In this document: piece after piece, positions 1 to 12,805 of the stretch
Numbering within the stretch: the first letter of the stretch is position 1
Layout: each line of letters starts with the position of its first letter
NCBI GenBank assembly: GCA_019916065.1
Contig: CM034233.1
Coordinates: 47,756,141-47,820,140, forward strand
DNA length: 64,000 nt
Direction of reading: 5' to 3'
From: Vitellaria paradoxa
Lineage: Eukaryota; Streptophyta; Magnoliopsida; Ericales; Sapotaceae
Translations under genes and position numbers: made by a program
The notes under the pieces: model-generated
What the model was told of the DNA's origin: nothing
Seen by the model: only the letters and a program-made list of their open reading frames with translations
Databases searched by the model: none

Positions 1-590
1 CTCATTTGTTTCACACTATTTTCTTCCAACAAATGGTGTTGGCGCAAACCATTTCGTGCTTGAACTCTTGAAATCAAAATAGAAGGAAGAGGAAGAGGAT
101 AGAGGAAATTCTCTTGGTGCAAGTTATATAGGTGAAGAAAAAGTTGGAAAGATTAGGATGGGAGGGCTTATATACACAAGCAAGGCATTTTTCTCTCTCC
201 TTCCCGGTACATGTATCACAATTAAATCTCCCAAACTTCCCACACAAGCTTTCATTTCATCTGCCAACCCCTTTCCTTGAATCCTTTGTCTCCCCCTTCC
301 ACCAATAGAAGCTCACCTCCTCTCTCAACCAATGAAAATAAATGAAGCCATAAAATATATGTACACTCACACATGTTAGCACCACACACACATACACACA
401 TATATATAATTTTAAGACGACACACATAATCAAATTCAAAATAAGATATCATATTTAAAAAAATAAATAGGATCAAATCATTTGAATTTAAATATAATAA
501 ATCTAAAAAATAAAACACCAAAATTTTAGGTCTTTACACTTCCTTTAATTATAGTTTTTTTTTTCCTCGTGATTTCAGGAGCTTGAACAT
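1..590. other. Unassigned AT-rich DNA at the left edge
   Basis: I see no gene. The stretch has a short CA/TA-rich microsatellite around 362-408 and runs of A and T. Open frames on the minus strand across 252-521 are low complexity and match no family I recognise, so I do not call a gene. Confidence 0.6.
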
Positions 591-617
591 ATTATTTCGC
601 ATGGAAGACATTACAAA

Positions 618-1129
618 TATTCGAATACCAGAGCAACTGATCTGAATACAACTTCTTTTTATTTCTTTTAATTTTTCAATCAGGTATCCGAATGTCTTTG
701 GGTTATCCAGATATACTTTCTTAAGGATTTGTATATATGATTTTAATGCATTCGAATATGAACTCTGTAACCTTCAACATCTTTGTTCAGAATAGTGTCT
801 AGATACTTTTGTAAACCATTTAAATATCATTTTCAACCTTCAGTCGTTGTTAAGATAGATCGCAGCATCTGGATATGAGAAAAGGATATCCAAATATGAG
901 CTATTAGTTTGCAAGCTCTTTGGTAAACAACTAGTATTCAAATACCTCTCAACTGCATCCAAATATGACCCTTAATCCTTTTGGCTTTGTCTTAGCAAAT
1001 AATGGTATCTAGATATGCGAAAAGGGCATCTGAATATGCCCTTGCATCTGGATTCAAATACCTATTTCAACTATTTTCTATGTTAAATTCTGGTGTATTC
1101 GAATACAGCAAGAAGGTATCTGAATATGC
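618..1129. repeat. Array of spaced imperfect palindromes (GTATTCGAATAC-like)
   Basis: About fourteen variants of a 12-14 base motif, roughly G(T/C)AT(T/C)(C/T)GAATA(C/T)G, lie in about 510 bases at irregular spacing. Examples are at 618-629, 683-694, 748-760, 864-876, 934-945, 955-967, 1004-1017, 1025-1038, 1094-1105 and 1115-1129. Several are near-perfect palindromes around TTCGAA. The DNA between motifs is not conserved, so this is not a plain tandem repeat. It could be the inside of an old LTR or a cluster of protein-binding sites. I cannot assign it to a named family. Confidence 0.55.
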
Positions 1130-2513
1130 TACAGCTTGAATTTTTCTTTTTTTTCTCCTTTTCTATGGCTTTTCTATTTTCTTCAAGCTTCTTTCATTGC
1201 ATCTTTTATTGCTCAAGTTGCTTCCCAATGTGATTAAAATCAATATATGCAGTATGTTTGAGGAATTAAGATGGAACCTACATAAATCAAGAATTTTATA
1301 TCATTAATGTGCTTAGGAGAGCTGCATTTAATGTCGTAGGTCCTTCACTTTCATTACATTGGTGTGGATTGCCCCACGAAATAACAAACGTTTATAGCCT
1401 AATAACACCTCCAACTTTAACATTTCTAGTCCCTAGTAATGTTTACAAAAATCACAGAGATGAGGAATCAATTTTTATTAAAGAATAACAGAAATTTTTA
1501 TTTTTATTTTGAAAAATCAAGAAGGAAATCAATTTTCGTAAAAATCACAACTATACTTAACTCGTATAGCAAGTCTTTTTAACCCTTAGGTTCCCTCTAG
1601 TGGATGAGTGTAGTCTCACGAGGGTTTGCAGTGATGTTAACCATAAACATCAAACTTTATTTCTAAAGAATGATACAGTAACAAAGTTTAAAACTTGAAA
1701 TTTTCGAAAGGTAAGAAGAACTTGTAATGCTCTGAATTTTCACTACTCAAAAACCTGGTGTATCACTTAGCATAGGTTAATGGGACCAAATAAAATAAAA
1801 TAAATGAAATCTTATTCTATATCGAGTCATAAGGCATGACCAAAAATATCAAATGCCGACATCAATTTATACAATATAATTAGTCTATAAAAAACCAAAG
1901 CAACTAATACATCCCTCAAACCCAAGATAAGTATTATATTAAATAAAGTAATATTTTGAATCAAACTATTATATGGCAATAACTTAACTACATAAAATAA
2001 GTAACATATGAGGTAAAAATTAATATACCCACAGGTCAGGTATTTAAGTTAAACGATTCAGTGATCCAGTTAAACAACCTTGTATACTTCACCCTTTGCC
2101 TCATGAGCAAAACTTAAAATATTTTTCCCACAATAGAGTAAGCTACAAAAGCCTAGTAGTCAAAACCTCCTAGTTGGCTTATATGCAATAGGCATGATAC
2201 TACACTGTATTGGGTGATTTCAATACAGAGATCATTACTATATGGCATGACATTAATGCAACATTTAATTATATCAAGTCAATGCCTAAAATTCATGAAA
2301 TTTAATTATAATCACATTGATCATTGGACACCATAAGGGAATTTGATCAATAAAATAATTAAATATTAAAAAATACCTCAACCAATGATCTAAGAGAAGT
2401 TAATCATTCATATGTCATTAAATAATCGAAAGGCTACAATTAAATTATTAAATACTCGACACAACAGTATTACAACTAATATCGCATCATGGTAATAGTT
2501 TAATTAATTTCCC
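1130..2513. other. Unassigned AT-rich DNA left of the CACTA element
   Basis: No open frame of interest. The stretch contains many stops in all frames and no splice-bounded coding segment that I recognise. A TGTAATGC sequence at 1723 resembles an LTR start, but no partner copy was found in the window, so it is not called. Confidence 0.5.
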
Positions 2514-2516
2514 TAA

Positions 2517-2830
2517 CACTACTAGAAAAGGGAGTTGGCAAAAGTGGTCGCTGAAAAGTTATTGCGACGGCTTGGTGACCACCGACAAGAGGTCGCAATT
2601 GTGCCATCACTAAAAAGTATTAGCGGCTGCTTAAGTGGTTGCTATTGTTTTTGCGAAGGTTGAGCGACTGCTAGTGAGCAAAAGTTTTGATCTTCAGTAA
2701 CCGCTCAAAGCAATCACTAATAAACTCAAGGTGGTCACTAGCCCATTGCTGCCAACTTGGCGCCAAGTCCCGCCATATGGCGGGTAATCATTAGCAACCG
2801 CTTATGGTTTATTAGCGACTATTGAAGATA
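2517..2830. repeat. Left subterminal repeat region of the CACTA element
   Basis: Short variants of a motif around GCGAC or its complement recur in both orientations through this stretch, for example near 2566, 2661, 2740 and 2810. The GC content is well above the adjoining DNA. Similar motifs are in the right end at 13255-13395. In En/Spm these are the binding sites that bring the ends together; that role is inferred here from position and pattern. Confidence 0.7.
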
Positions 2831-3559
2831 TATATATTTTTTAAATTAAATTTTAACGGCTTTTGTAATTTTTTTAAAAATTATTATTATTTTTTATTAT
2901 TTTAATTACTTTTTCATTAATTTTTTAAATTCATTTATTATTTATATTATTTATTTACAAATATTTATTTCGTAATTAATTTAATTTGGTTATAATTTAA
3001 ATTACACATATAACAAAATTTTTTTTAACTAAAATAGAACAAAAAATCTACGTTTATATATACAAAAATAGCGTGAAGTTTAATTACAAAATTTTTTAGA
3101 TACAAATGTACAAAATACAAAAAATAAAATACAAATGTACAGAATGCATTAACATCATTGTTCTCAACTAGATGAAAGTGAAGAGGTTATCGAGATCGAT
3201 ACTGATCATTTTGAGGACAATGATGTCAAAGAAATTAATAGGAATAGAACTAATACAGTATGCTCTATTTTTGAGTCAAAGCTAGATCAGAATTAGAACG
3301 TACTATATTAGTTCTACTCCCATCAATTTATTTGACATCATTGTCCTCAAATGATTAGCATCGATCTTGATAACTTCATCACTTTCATCTAACTTGGACT
3401 CAGAATCAGAATGTATTGGATTAGTTCTAATCACCCTAATCCAGTCCAAGAGAGCTAGTCGCCATCATCTAGGTCCTACAATGAAATAATAACCAAATCA
3501 AAACGTGACAACAAAACACGAACAAATAAATCTAGAAAAATTTAATTAGCTATAAACAC

Positions 3560-5100
3560 AAAAATTAATATTTCTAACATGAGGAGGAGGATGATGGCTC
3601 TGACTCTAAGATAAGTGCCTCTCCATCTCAGCCCGAAGCAACGCCTCTCGTGCGTCCATCTTTACTCAGAGGGTCTAAAGCAGGTCTTGGTCGTGAAGTC
3701 CGGCCTAAAAGGTCTTGGTTGCCCTGCGTGAGCGTGTATTTGTGGTTGTCACATCCGATGATAAAGAAAAATATCTCATCTCTCCTCTCCTCGGACTTCC
3801 TCTTATCTAGCAGCAGCTCGACCAGACGTGCCTCAAACTGAGCCTAACGGAAACAAGACAAGATGGATAAGGAAGATAAGTAACTAAATTATCTAAAGCA
3901 AAATTAAACATGCTCATTGGCTAAAATATATAAATTAATTACCTGTATAGCCTGAACCTCTGGCAAATTAGTACGTCAGGTCACTAACCACATGGCCATC
4001 TGATCAGTCTTCAGGCTTTCCTCCATTCTTGGTTGAATAGTAAATTATATGTTTATAATTTATTATCGTATGACATGAAAATAAACCAAACTTTTATGTG
4101 GTAGGCTAACATTTTATTTCGTGGCGGACCTACGTAAAGTGCTAAGCCCCCTCCTTGTGGCCAGGGCCCTACGTCCCTCGGTTTTGTGAGTTTCTCGTGG
4201 CCTCGTCCTATTTTCATTTCTTATTGATTAGCTTCGTTACTTACGCTTTATAACTTAAAAACTTTAAAGAAAAGAAATTCAAATCATAATCTACTCACCC
4301 ATGCCTTGGGGCTCAAATAGTAATTGACAAGCTCAACCTACTAGAGGGGAAAGACGCCCAGTGAGACCTATTGGACGATGTCAGGTTCATTCTCATGACC
4401 CTTCCAATAAGTAGACTTGACTTTATTCTTATGGTCTTCCATATCTTCCAGCACTTACCGTACATAACATTCTAGAAGTCTGGAGGAACATTAACTACAT
4501 TGACCTGAAAATGTCAAATTACAGAATATTATTTAATATTACAAGTTTCAACATAGACACCACGTTCAAATGAAATGGGAAAATATGATAGCTGCACCTC
4601 GGCCCAAAGGCTCTCGAATACAACAGGCAGGAAGGCTTCCCAGTCAAGGGTGGTTAGCAGGAATCTGATCGGATTCTAGACCAAGTATCCGAGCTAGGAA
4701 ATGAGGGACCGTCCATCCTTCCCCACCGACTAGGGTGTGTCATCCCGCTGCACGGTCATCCACTATGACTTGCAGTTCCACTGCGACAAATCCCCTCAAG
4801 GGCCCTTATCGGACATCGAAGGCCTTTTCAGAGTGGGAGAATCTATTACAAATAAATTATTAAGTTCAATGAGTTGAAAGAAAAAATTTTAACGACTAAA
4901 AAAAATCATAAACTAACAAGCTTTACTTGCCTTTGTATGGTCAGACACTGAAGGTGCCTGACTATTCATCGAAGGACGCGTTGACATGGAGGGTGATGGC
5001 GAGACAGCATCTATCAAGATGCTACTTGCACAAGATATGCCGAGGCACTTGGCCATCGTCCTAAGACCAAACCTCTTTCTAGAGCGTCTGAACGTGTCTT
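3560..5100 (-). pseudogene. Transposase_24-like (TNPA-type accessory) pseudogene of the CACTA element
   Basis: Minus-strand frames give broken but recognisable pieces of the plant Ptta/En/Spm accessory protein. A segment around 4200-4100 resembles the region with the N-x-x-N-R motif that precedes a His/Gly-rich stretch, here NSQNRG followed by GHKEG and VRHEI. A segment around 3840-3600 resembles the C-terminal helical part with ARLVELLLDKRK. A low-complexity Ser/Pro segment lies around 5010-4960. Stops and frame changes occur throughout, so no product is expected. In En/Spm the corresponding protein binds subterminal motifs. It lies directly downstream of the transposase on the same strand, the usual gene order. 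The family assignment is by eye, with no profile search. Confidence 0.55.
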
Positions 5101-5149
5101 CTTACATGTTCACAAGTTATATTTATTATAATTTAAAAAAAGTAAATAT

Positions 5150-8100
5150 TTAAAATAAACTTTATTTGGATAAAAAAGGTGCGCAACCCTTTATTGGGCA
5201 TGTAAATTAATGATATCTTATTCAACGGTTTCCCTAACCTAATTAACATCTTCCCCATATTGGACGATTACATCCTGATCAAAAGCTTGTTGGGCGAATG
5301 CATCAATATTTTGCTTATTACATTCAATCTGATACACCCCCTTCTTGACATTTTAATCACAATTTGCCAATTAGGATCAACTCAATCTCCGACGTGATAA
5401 ACTTGTTCTGCCACGACCCCAATATGTAAGGTTCATCTTGTATTCACGCATACCGATATAACAAATTATTGAAGGTTACCAATTTAAACTGGTACTTATC
5501 AGTTTTAACCCCACTGATTGGATCGATCTAGTCACACTTGAATTATAGAAATCTTAAACTGTGATTATAAACGACTTTAATTATGTCGTTCAATTGGCCA
5601 TAGTAGTAATCACCGTCAACGAATGGACAACCGATGCGTAGCTCGCCTATCATCTACTTGCTTGATGCGAAATTGAAACCCATTGATATCGTAAGTTACG
5701 TAATGCCAGGCCATCGTATAAGGACCATCAGTTAATTGGTTCATTTCATTGGTCAAAGTAGGATCACTAGCACTTCATAAGTTGTAAACTTATGCAAATT
5801 CTCATGTGTTAATTGAATACAAATTTAATGTAATGCGAGAGAACATATAAAAGTGCATGTAAATTTTTAATATGTACGTAATTCTTAAACCAGTCGTGAA
5901 AAGATTGATAATGGCACATTCAAATTTGCATATCTGTTGTGTGAGGTATGTTCTGTTTTAGCTCATTTATGTGTCTTCTGCAACGCAAATCAAATTGAAT
6001 TGAGAATGAGCACGATAATTATTACAAGTGTTGCATAATTTACTCTCTCTACAAGGGAAAATGACTTCCTGAGTCAATGGAACAATTGATTGGGTATTGA
6101 AGAACACGAACTGATGAGCTTGGATCCACTCGATGTGGTTGAGATCAAATGACGTGCGCTCCCCAGTAGGACTTTCATTTATCCGCTCTAGCCTGGTTAA
6201 CTTTGTTTGGACATCGTAGTTAAGGTATGCAGCGCAAAAATTGGTGCACTCTTCCATCAAATAAGCCTTGGCTATGGATGCCTCTAGTCAAGCTTTGTTA
6301 AGCACATGCCTCTTTAATGTGTTCACATACCTCTCGATCAGATACATCCACCTAAATTAGATAGGGCCACCAAACCGAGCTTCATCAGTTAAGTGTATGG
6401 TCAAGTGAACCATTACATCGAAAAATGCTAGTGAAAAAATTTTCTTTAGATGGCACGTGTCAAAGCAATCCTCTTTTACAAACCCTTCAAATCTTCTGTA
6501 CGGAGAACTTTGTAACACAACTATCTAAAGAAGTTACTGAGCTCAATCAATGGCTACACCATATTCTTAGGTAGACAAAATCTTTACTGCCATAGGCAGT
6601 AATTGTTGAATGAGAACGTAATTATCATGACTCTTCAAACCCTGTAACGTCCTTTCGCTCATGTTCACTCATTTAGAAATATTTGAGCAATACCCATCAA
6701 ACACCTTGACATCTTTTAGGATTTATAGGAAGGCATCCTTCTCTTCTTTGCTCATTGTGTACTGTGCAGGTGGCATGTATACCCTGTTAGACTCCCTCTC
6801 TTGCAAGTGCAATAGAGTTCTAAGTCCCATCTCCTACAAATCATGTCAAACATTGGCACTATCTTTTGACTTCCCCTTAACACCAAGGATGGTTCACAAT
6901 AAATTATCACAGACATTCTTCCCTATGTGTATGACATCCAAGTTGTGCCTTAGTAGGTTGTCTTTCCAGTAAGACAACTCGTAGAAAATGCTCTTCATTT
7001 TCCAATTATGACTTTCATTCCTATTTACACCTAGAATAGACGCTAGCAAGGGAGCCAATAGATCCTGAAAATCATACATTGTTCGTATTTGCTCCCACTC
7101 GATTTGGGCCAACAAATCAATCTCGGTCATTGTCTGTGGTGCCGAACCATACTCCCGAGTTTCGTCAAATGAGACTCTGTCCCTTCTAAACTTATGTAAT
7201 GAAGGCAGGAAGCATCTGTGACCCCTGTATACCCACTTTCTACCATGCTTTAGCCAGGTTAACTTGTTGGTCTAGTTGTAGTAAGGACATGCAAACTCCC
7301 GTTCATGCTCTAACAGGACAAGTTAGCATAAGCAGAGAAGTCATTAATTGTCCACAGTAATGTTTCTCAGAGTCTAAACATTTCATTTCCTGCAGAGTCA
7401 AATGTCATCACACCCTCAGCCCATAATTCATTAAGCTCTTCATTCAAAGGCTGCATATACATGCTTATTTTATCCTCAGGACCTCTTAGTCCATCAACCA
7501 GTGTCGATAAGATCAAGAAAGGTTGCTTCATGCACAATTAGGGCAGAAGAATATACGAAACCAACAGTACAAGACATGTACTGTGATTTGCCCCAGTCAT
7601 GGCCCTAAATGGGAAAAATGCATCTACAACTAAGCCAAGCCGCACCTGCGACTATCAGCAGCAAATTCAGGGCATCTCCGATCAAAATTCTTCCACATCG
7701 GAGAGTCTACTAGATAGGATAAGTTCTCATCCTCCCCGTTATTCTTAGCATACCATCTCATCAGTTTAGAAATCTTGGACAACATAAAAAGTCTCTTCAG
7801 CTTTAGTTTAAGTGAGAAATAGTGTACTTGCCTTGCAGCCACAAGCTTACCACTATTTAAAACACCCAAAGTGTTCTAACGATCTTGGACATCCCCGACA
7901 TCTTTCCACCTCGAACTCTGACACACGGTATACGTATCGAAATGGGCTTTCCCATTCTGAAACAACAAACAACTATTGGGCATACATCTAGAGTCTGGTA
8001 TGTGAATCCTAAATTTTCATTTAGCTTGTGCACCTGGTAATACGAATCAAAAAATTTTGTTCCCATTGATAAAACTCTGCGTAACAACTATAGTAGCATG

Positions 8101-8635
8101 TTGAACGACATATTCAACCACTAATTCATTGCCTTCAAATGTAACAGCTCGACGATGAATGACAATTTATTGAATTACTGGCATCCAAGATACAATTTTA
8201 TCTGTGCATCGTCGAGTACTTCAAAACATCTCAAGGGTTCGTCATCTACACCTGAGCGAGGATTAATCGCATTTGTCAGATCAATATCACAGCCTCTATT
8301 TTCGGGTGCCAATCTACACGCAATATCAGCTAGCATTGTGAACATTAGATTAGCCTTCTCCGTAGCCTCGGCCTCTACCTCATTGCTTTCCTCCTGGCAA
8401 GAAGGGGTATACTTTTCCCCATAGAGAGTCTAACACTTATACTGCTTCAAGAACTCATTATGGATCAGATGCTCCTTGACAGGCTCCCGTGTATAGTAAT
8501 ATCAGTTCGCACACTTTCTGTAGAGACAACTAATGTACTCACTGGGAAACCTGCTGGTTAATGCATGAACTGATTAATCCCCTCCATATATTCCGTAGAC
8601 ATCCTATTCGGCAAATCAATCCAACTCTTGTCCAT
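5150..8635 (-). pseudogene. CACTA transposase (TNPD-like) pseudogene: Transposase-associated, Transposase_21 and DUF4216-like parts
   Basis: The likely start is the ATG at 8635, giving MDKSWIDLP, the common start of plant CACTA transposases, followed by a zinc-finger-like N-terminal domain to about 8440. Next comes a block with LYLGCQ and KLSFIVELLHLKAMN (about 8330-8140), then the Transposase_21 core: RLFMLSKISKLMRW and FAADSRRCGLAVDAF (7830-7600), CMKQPF (about 7530), TINDFSAYAN (about 7350), HNWKMKS with NLLRHNLDVIHIGKNVCDNLL (7015-6895), LKSHDNYVLIQQLLP (about 6640-6590), FFDVMVHL (about 6420), RWMYLIERYVNTLKRHV (6360-6300) and a Cys-rich tail (6260-5967). A DUF4216-like piece with FKCDWIDPISGVKTD follows at 5550-5490. 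Many internal stops and frameshifts show that it is dead. Splice sites were not resolved. Confidence 0.88.
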
Positions 8636-8699
8636 CTCGCTAACTACGTTTGTGGAGTCCTAAAATGAAGACGAACAATTATCCTAAAGGATCATACAA

Positions 8700-9270
8700 T
8701 ATACAAAGCACCTAGTCTTAAACTTTACTTTCTCACTATAGGGTGGTTGGTCCTATCCCATTCGAGAATGCACGATCCAACTTGCACTCAACAACTTGAT
8801 GCTTTTGTTCCCTAATTAGATAAAATTTTGGGAGCATGTCCACGTGGTTCTCCAAGTACACGACACAAACATGACATCAATCGTACTCTGTGTATGCACC
8901 TGGGGAACAAAAAGACGTTAATCAAAACTTCATCTAACATCTGACATTGCATGAGTTGTTGAAGACAAGATGGATAATTGAATTCCCAAATTGTCTGAAC
9001 TGTACAATTCAAGAATCATGTACGTCAATCCTCGTATGTTCATAAAAAAAACGATGAACCTGGTCGAATACCTAATCCATCACCTAAGGATAATCAAATG
9101 GGTGCCGTACAAGATTTTCGAACGGATCTAAGTTTCACTAATGCATGCAAATGAATAAAGCAATGGAGTTTGAAGTTTCTCTTTATTTCCCAACTTAGAA
9201 TAAAGTAAAAGAATTCTAAGTTTCTCTTTCATTTCTAACTCAGAATAAATTGGGATTTAAATTGGATTTG
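8700..9270. other. Upstream region of the CACTA transposase, no assigned gene
   Basis: Minus-strand frames at 8812-9012 are open for about 66 codons but match nothing I recognise. The region is less AT-rich than the array to its right and may contain part of the first intron or an unrecognised exon. Confidence 0.4.
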
Positions 9271-10880
9271 GATTGGATAGGATCAGCCCAAGTAATATTA
9301 TTAGATTGAATTGGGCCAAAGTAATAATTTCAATTGGGCTTACGTAATATTATTAATTTATTATAATATTATTCCTAAGATTATAATTTAAAATTACTTG
9401 TTATAATTAATATTATTACTACTATTATTATTATTATTATTAGTATTTAATATTATTAATACTTAATTACCTAATTATAATATTACTATTTTTATCTAAT
9501 TCACTTATTGTATTAATATTGGATTAGAGTGGGCCCAAGTAAGATTAGGGGTTGGTGTATTACCTATTAATTTAACTAGTTAAATATTATTAATTAACTA
9601 TTAGTCAGTACATAATTATAATATTATAATATACTTAATTACCTAATTGTAATATTACTATTTTACCTAATTCCCTTGTTGTATTAATATTGGAATTGGC
9701 CCAGGTAAGATATTAGATTAGGCCCAAGTCAGATATTGTATTGGGCCCAGGTAAAATTAGAGGTTTATGTATTAATTAGTAATTTAACTATTTAAATATT
9801 ATTAATTAACAACTATTAATTATCTAATTATAATGTTATAATATTATTACTTAATTTACCTAATTATAATATTATAATTTTATTATTTTACCTAATTTTC
9901 TCATGGTATTAAAATTTGATTGGATTGGCCCCAAAAAAGATATAGGTTTGGGCTCAAGTAAGATTAGGGGGTTGTGTGTCAGTTATGAATTTAATTAATT
10001 AAATATTATTAATTAGCTATTACTAATTGACTAATTATAATATTATAATAATATTATTTGAGCTAATTTTCTAATTATTATTAATATTAGATTGGATTGG
10101 GTCCAAGAAAGACATTGGAATGGGCCCAAGTAAGATTAGGGATTTGTGTATTACTTATTAATTTAACTTGTTAAATATTATTAGTTAACTATTATTAAGT
10201 ATCTATTTATAATATACTTAATTGCCTAATTATAATATTACTATTTTACCTAATTCCCTTATTGTATTAATAATGGATTAAAGTGGGCCCAAGATTAGGG
10301 ATTTGTGCATTACCTTTTAATTTAACTAATTAAATATTATTAATTAACTATTATTAAGTACATAATTATAATATTACTATTTTACCCAATTCACTTATTA
10401 ACTGGACCCAAGTAAGATATTAGATTAAGCCCAAACTAGGACATGTATTAAGAAATATATTTGATAGGGCCCAACTAAAATATTGGATTGGGTCCAAGTA
10501 AGATTAGGGGTTTATGTATCAATTAGTAATTTAACTAATTAAATATTATTAATTAACTACTATTAATTATCTAATTATAATATTATTATTTTATCTAATT
10601 TCCTCATAGTATTAATATTCAATTGGATTAGACCCAAGAAAGATATTAGCTTAGGCATAAGTAAGATTAGAGGGGTTGTGTATCAGTTAGGAGCTTAACT
10701 AATTAGATATTATTAATTAGCTATTACTAATTAAGTACTTATAATATTATATATTATTATTTTACCCAAAATTTTAACTATTATTAATATTATATTCGAT
10801 TGGGCCCAATATTGATATTAGATTGGACCCAAGTAAGATTAAGAATTTATGCATTATTATCAATTTAATTATTACTATTT
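9270..10880. repeat. Internal tandem array of the CACTA element, 160-210 bp units
   Basis: A unit with a phrase like GGGCCCAAGTAAGATTAGGG, then an AT-rich stretch of AATATTATTAATTAACTA type, recurs with starts near 9542, 9753, 9960, 10132, 10291, 10500, 10662 and 10837. Unit length varies from about 160 to 210 bases because of internal insertions and losses. The array lies upstream of the transposase start and so probably sits in its first intron or leader. Confidence 0.8.
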
Positions 10881-11369
10881 AAAAATCTTAAAAAGTTAAC
10901 ACTCAAATAAATTGTTTAAAAATAAAAATCTACAACAAATAAAAATATATGATACAAAATAAATTAATTAACAACAATTAAATAAATTAACAAATCATTA
11001 TTTGGTTATTATACCATTAATCAAATCATATTTACTATTTTAAATAATAATAATATTTTTAATAATTTAAGTAATTTAATATAACCATTACGATATTAAT
11101 CTAAGCAATTTAATTTTAAGTAAATTAATTATATTATCAATATTATAATTTATTATCTAATATTTTAATTAATATTAATATTTTATGAACTTAATATTTA
11201 TAATTTAATATTATTATTTACCTAATTTTAATATTTTTAATATTATGAAGCTCATAATGTAATTTAATTTACTAAATGTAACATTAATTAATTTACTTTA
11301 AAAAAAATTAAACATTTATGTATTTATATTTCCAAATACGTTAGTTTAATATTCTTCTTATTTAAAATT

Positions 11370-12250
11370 AATTTTATAATTTTTTAATGAATGCTTTGTC
11401 AAAAATCACTTTTTTTATTTAATATTATTTTTATACTTGTTTTAATGAATGATGATAATATATATAAATTAACAAAAACGTAATTTTTTGTTAGGAATTA
11501 ATTTTCATTTCAATTTTTGAATTTAACAAATTAAATATTGATGTACTTACAATTTCAAATTTTTAGCTCAATAAAATAACATAATTTGTCGAAACTTGCT
11601 TCTTTTTATTTAATATTTTTTTATAATTATTTTAGTGAATGATAATAATATATATAAATTACTTAATAAATTATATTTTCTTGTTAGGAGTTAATTTCAA
11701 TTTACATTTTTAAATTTGAAAAAATTAAGCATTCACTCCATTATAATTTCAAATTACTTTATTTCAATAAAATAACATATTTTGTCCAAAATTACTTTTT
11801 AATACTTAAAATTATTTTTATAATTGTTTTAATAAATACTTTGTCAAAAATTACCTTTTTCTATTTAAAATTATTTTGATAGTTGTTTTAATGAATGGTA
11901 ATAATATATATAAATTATCAGAAAAAAATATATATATTAGGAGTTAATTTAAATTTAAATTTTTAATTTAAAAATAAATTTAAATTTAAATAAATCAAAC
12001 ATTCACTCCTTTATAATTTCAAATTTTTAATTCAATAAAATAAAAAATTTTTCAGAATTACTTTTCTCTATTTAATATTATTTTCATAATTTTTTTAATG
12101 AATATTTTGTCAAAATATAATTTTTTTATTTGAAATTATATTTTTAGTTGTTTTAGTGAATGATAATAAAATATATAAATTAACAAAAAAATTATATTTT
12201 ATATATTTTTTGTTACGCATTAACGTTATTCTAAATTTTTGAATTTTAAA
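11370..12250. repeat. Second AT-rich tandem array in the CACTA element
   Basis: The phrase GAATGATAATAATATATATA recurs near 11444, 11636, 11890 and 12157, each followed by a TTGTTAGGAGTTAATTT-like stretch and then an ACTTTTT-rich stretch. Spacing is about 190 to 270 bases. The repeat is degenerate and shares no obvious sequence with the array at 9270-10880. Confidence 0.65.
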
Positions 12251-12805
12251 AAATCAAACATTGCTCAACAAAATTAAAAAAAAATTCATTATTTTAAATC
12301 CAGTTGAAATTGCTAAAAAAAAATAAAAAATAATTTCCACTCCTCAACATTGCCATAAGCCAAAACATTTTTTCATTCCTTTTTTACTCAGTCTCTTCAC
12401 TTCCATCCATTAACCAAAAAAAAAAAAAAAAGAACACACAGAAAACAGTGCCTAAAAAAATATTTTTCAACTTTACATTTCACATACAACAACAAAAATT
12501 AAATAAAAAAGGAAAATAATTATATGTGCCAACTAAATACATCAAGAACAATACAAATATCTACAACATCAAACTTTACCACAAAAAAAAAATAACATAT
12601 ATACAACAAAAAAACCAACAATATTTACAACAATAACATATTTTATTCAACAAAAAAATCCAACAACAATAATCAAATTCACAAGCTAAAAAAATAGTCT
12701 ACTAAAAAAACAGTTTACGAAAAAATAAAAATAAAAAACAGTTTACAAAAAAAATAGCTAAAATTAAAAAAATAGTATACTACAGAAAAATAGATAAATA
12801 AATAT

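Noticed and set aside
252..521. Open frames of 60 to 89 codons on the minus strand
   Set aside because: Low-complexity Leu/Phe/Val/Cys sequence derived from CA/TA repeats; no domain, no splice context.
1723..1760. TGTAATGCTCTGAATTTTC as an LTR start
   Set aside because: No partner LTR, primer-binding site or target duplication in the window.
3650..3841. Plus-strand open frame of 63 codons inside the CACTA element
   Set aside because: It overlaps the minus-strand Transposase_24-like pseudogene, whose reading is better supported.
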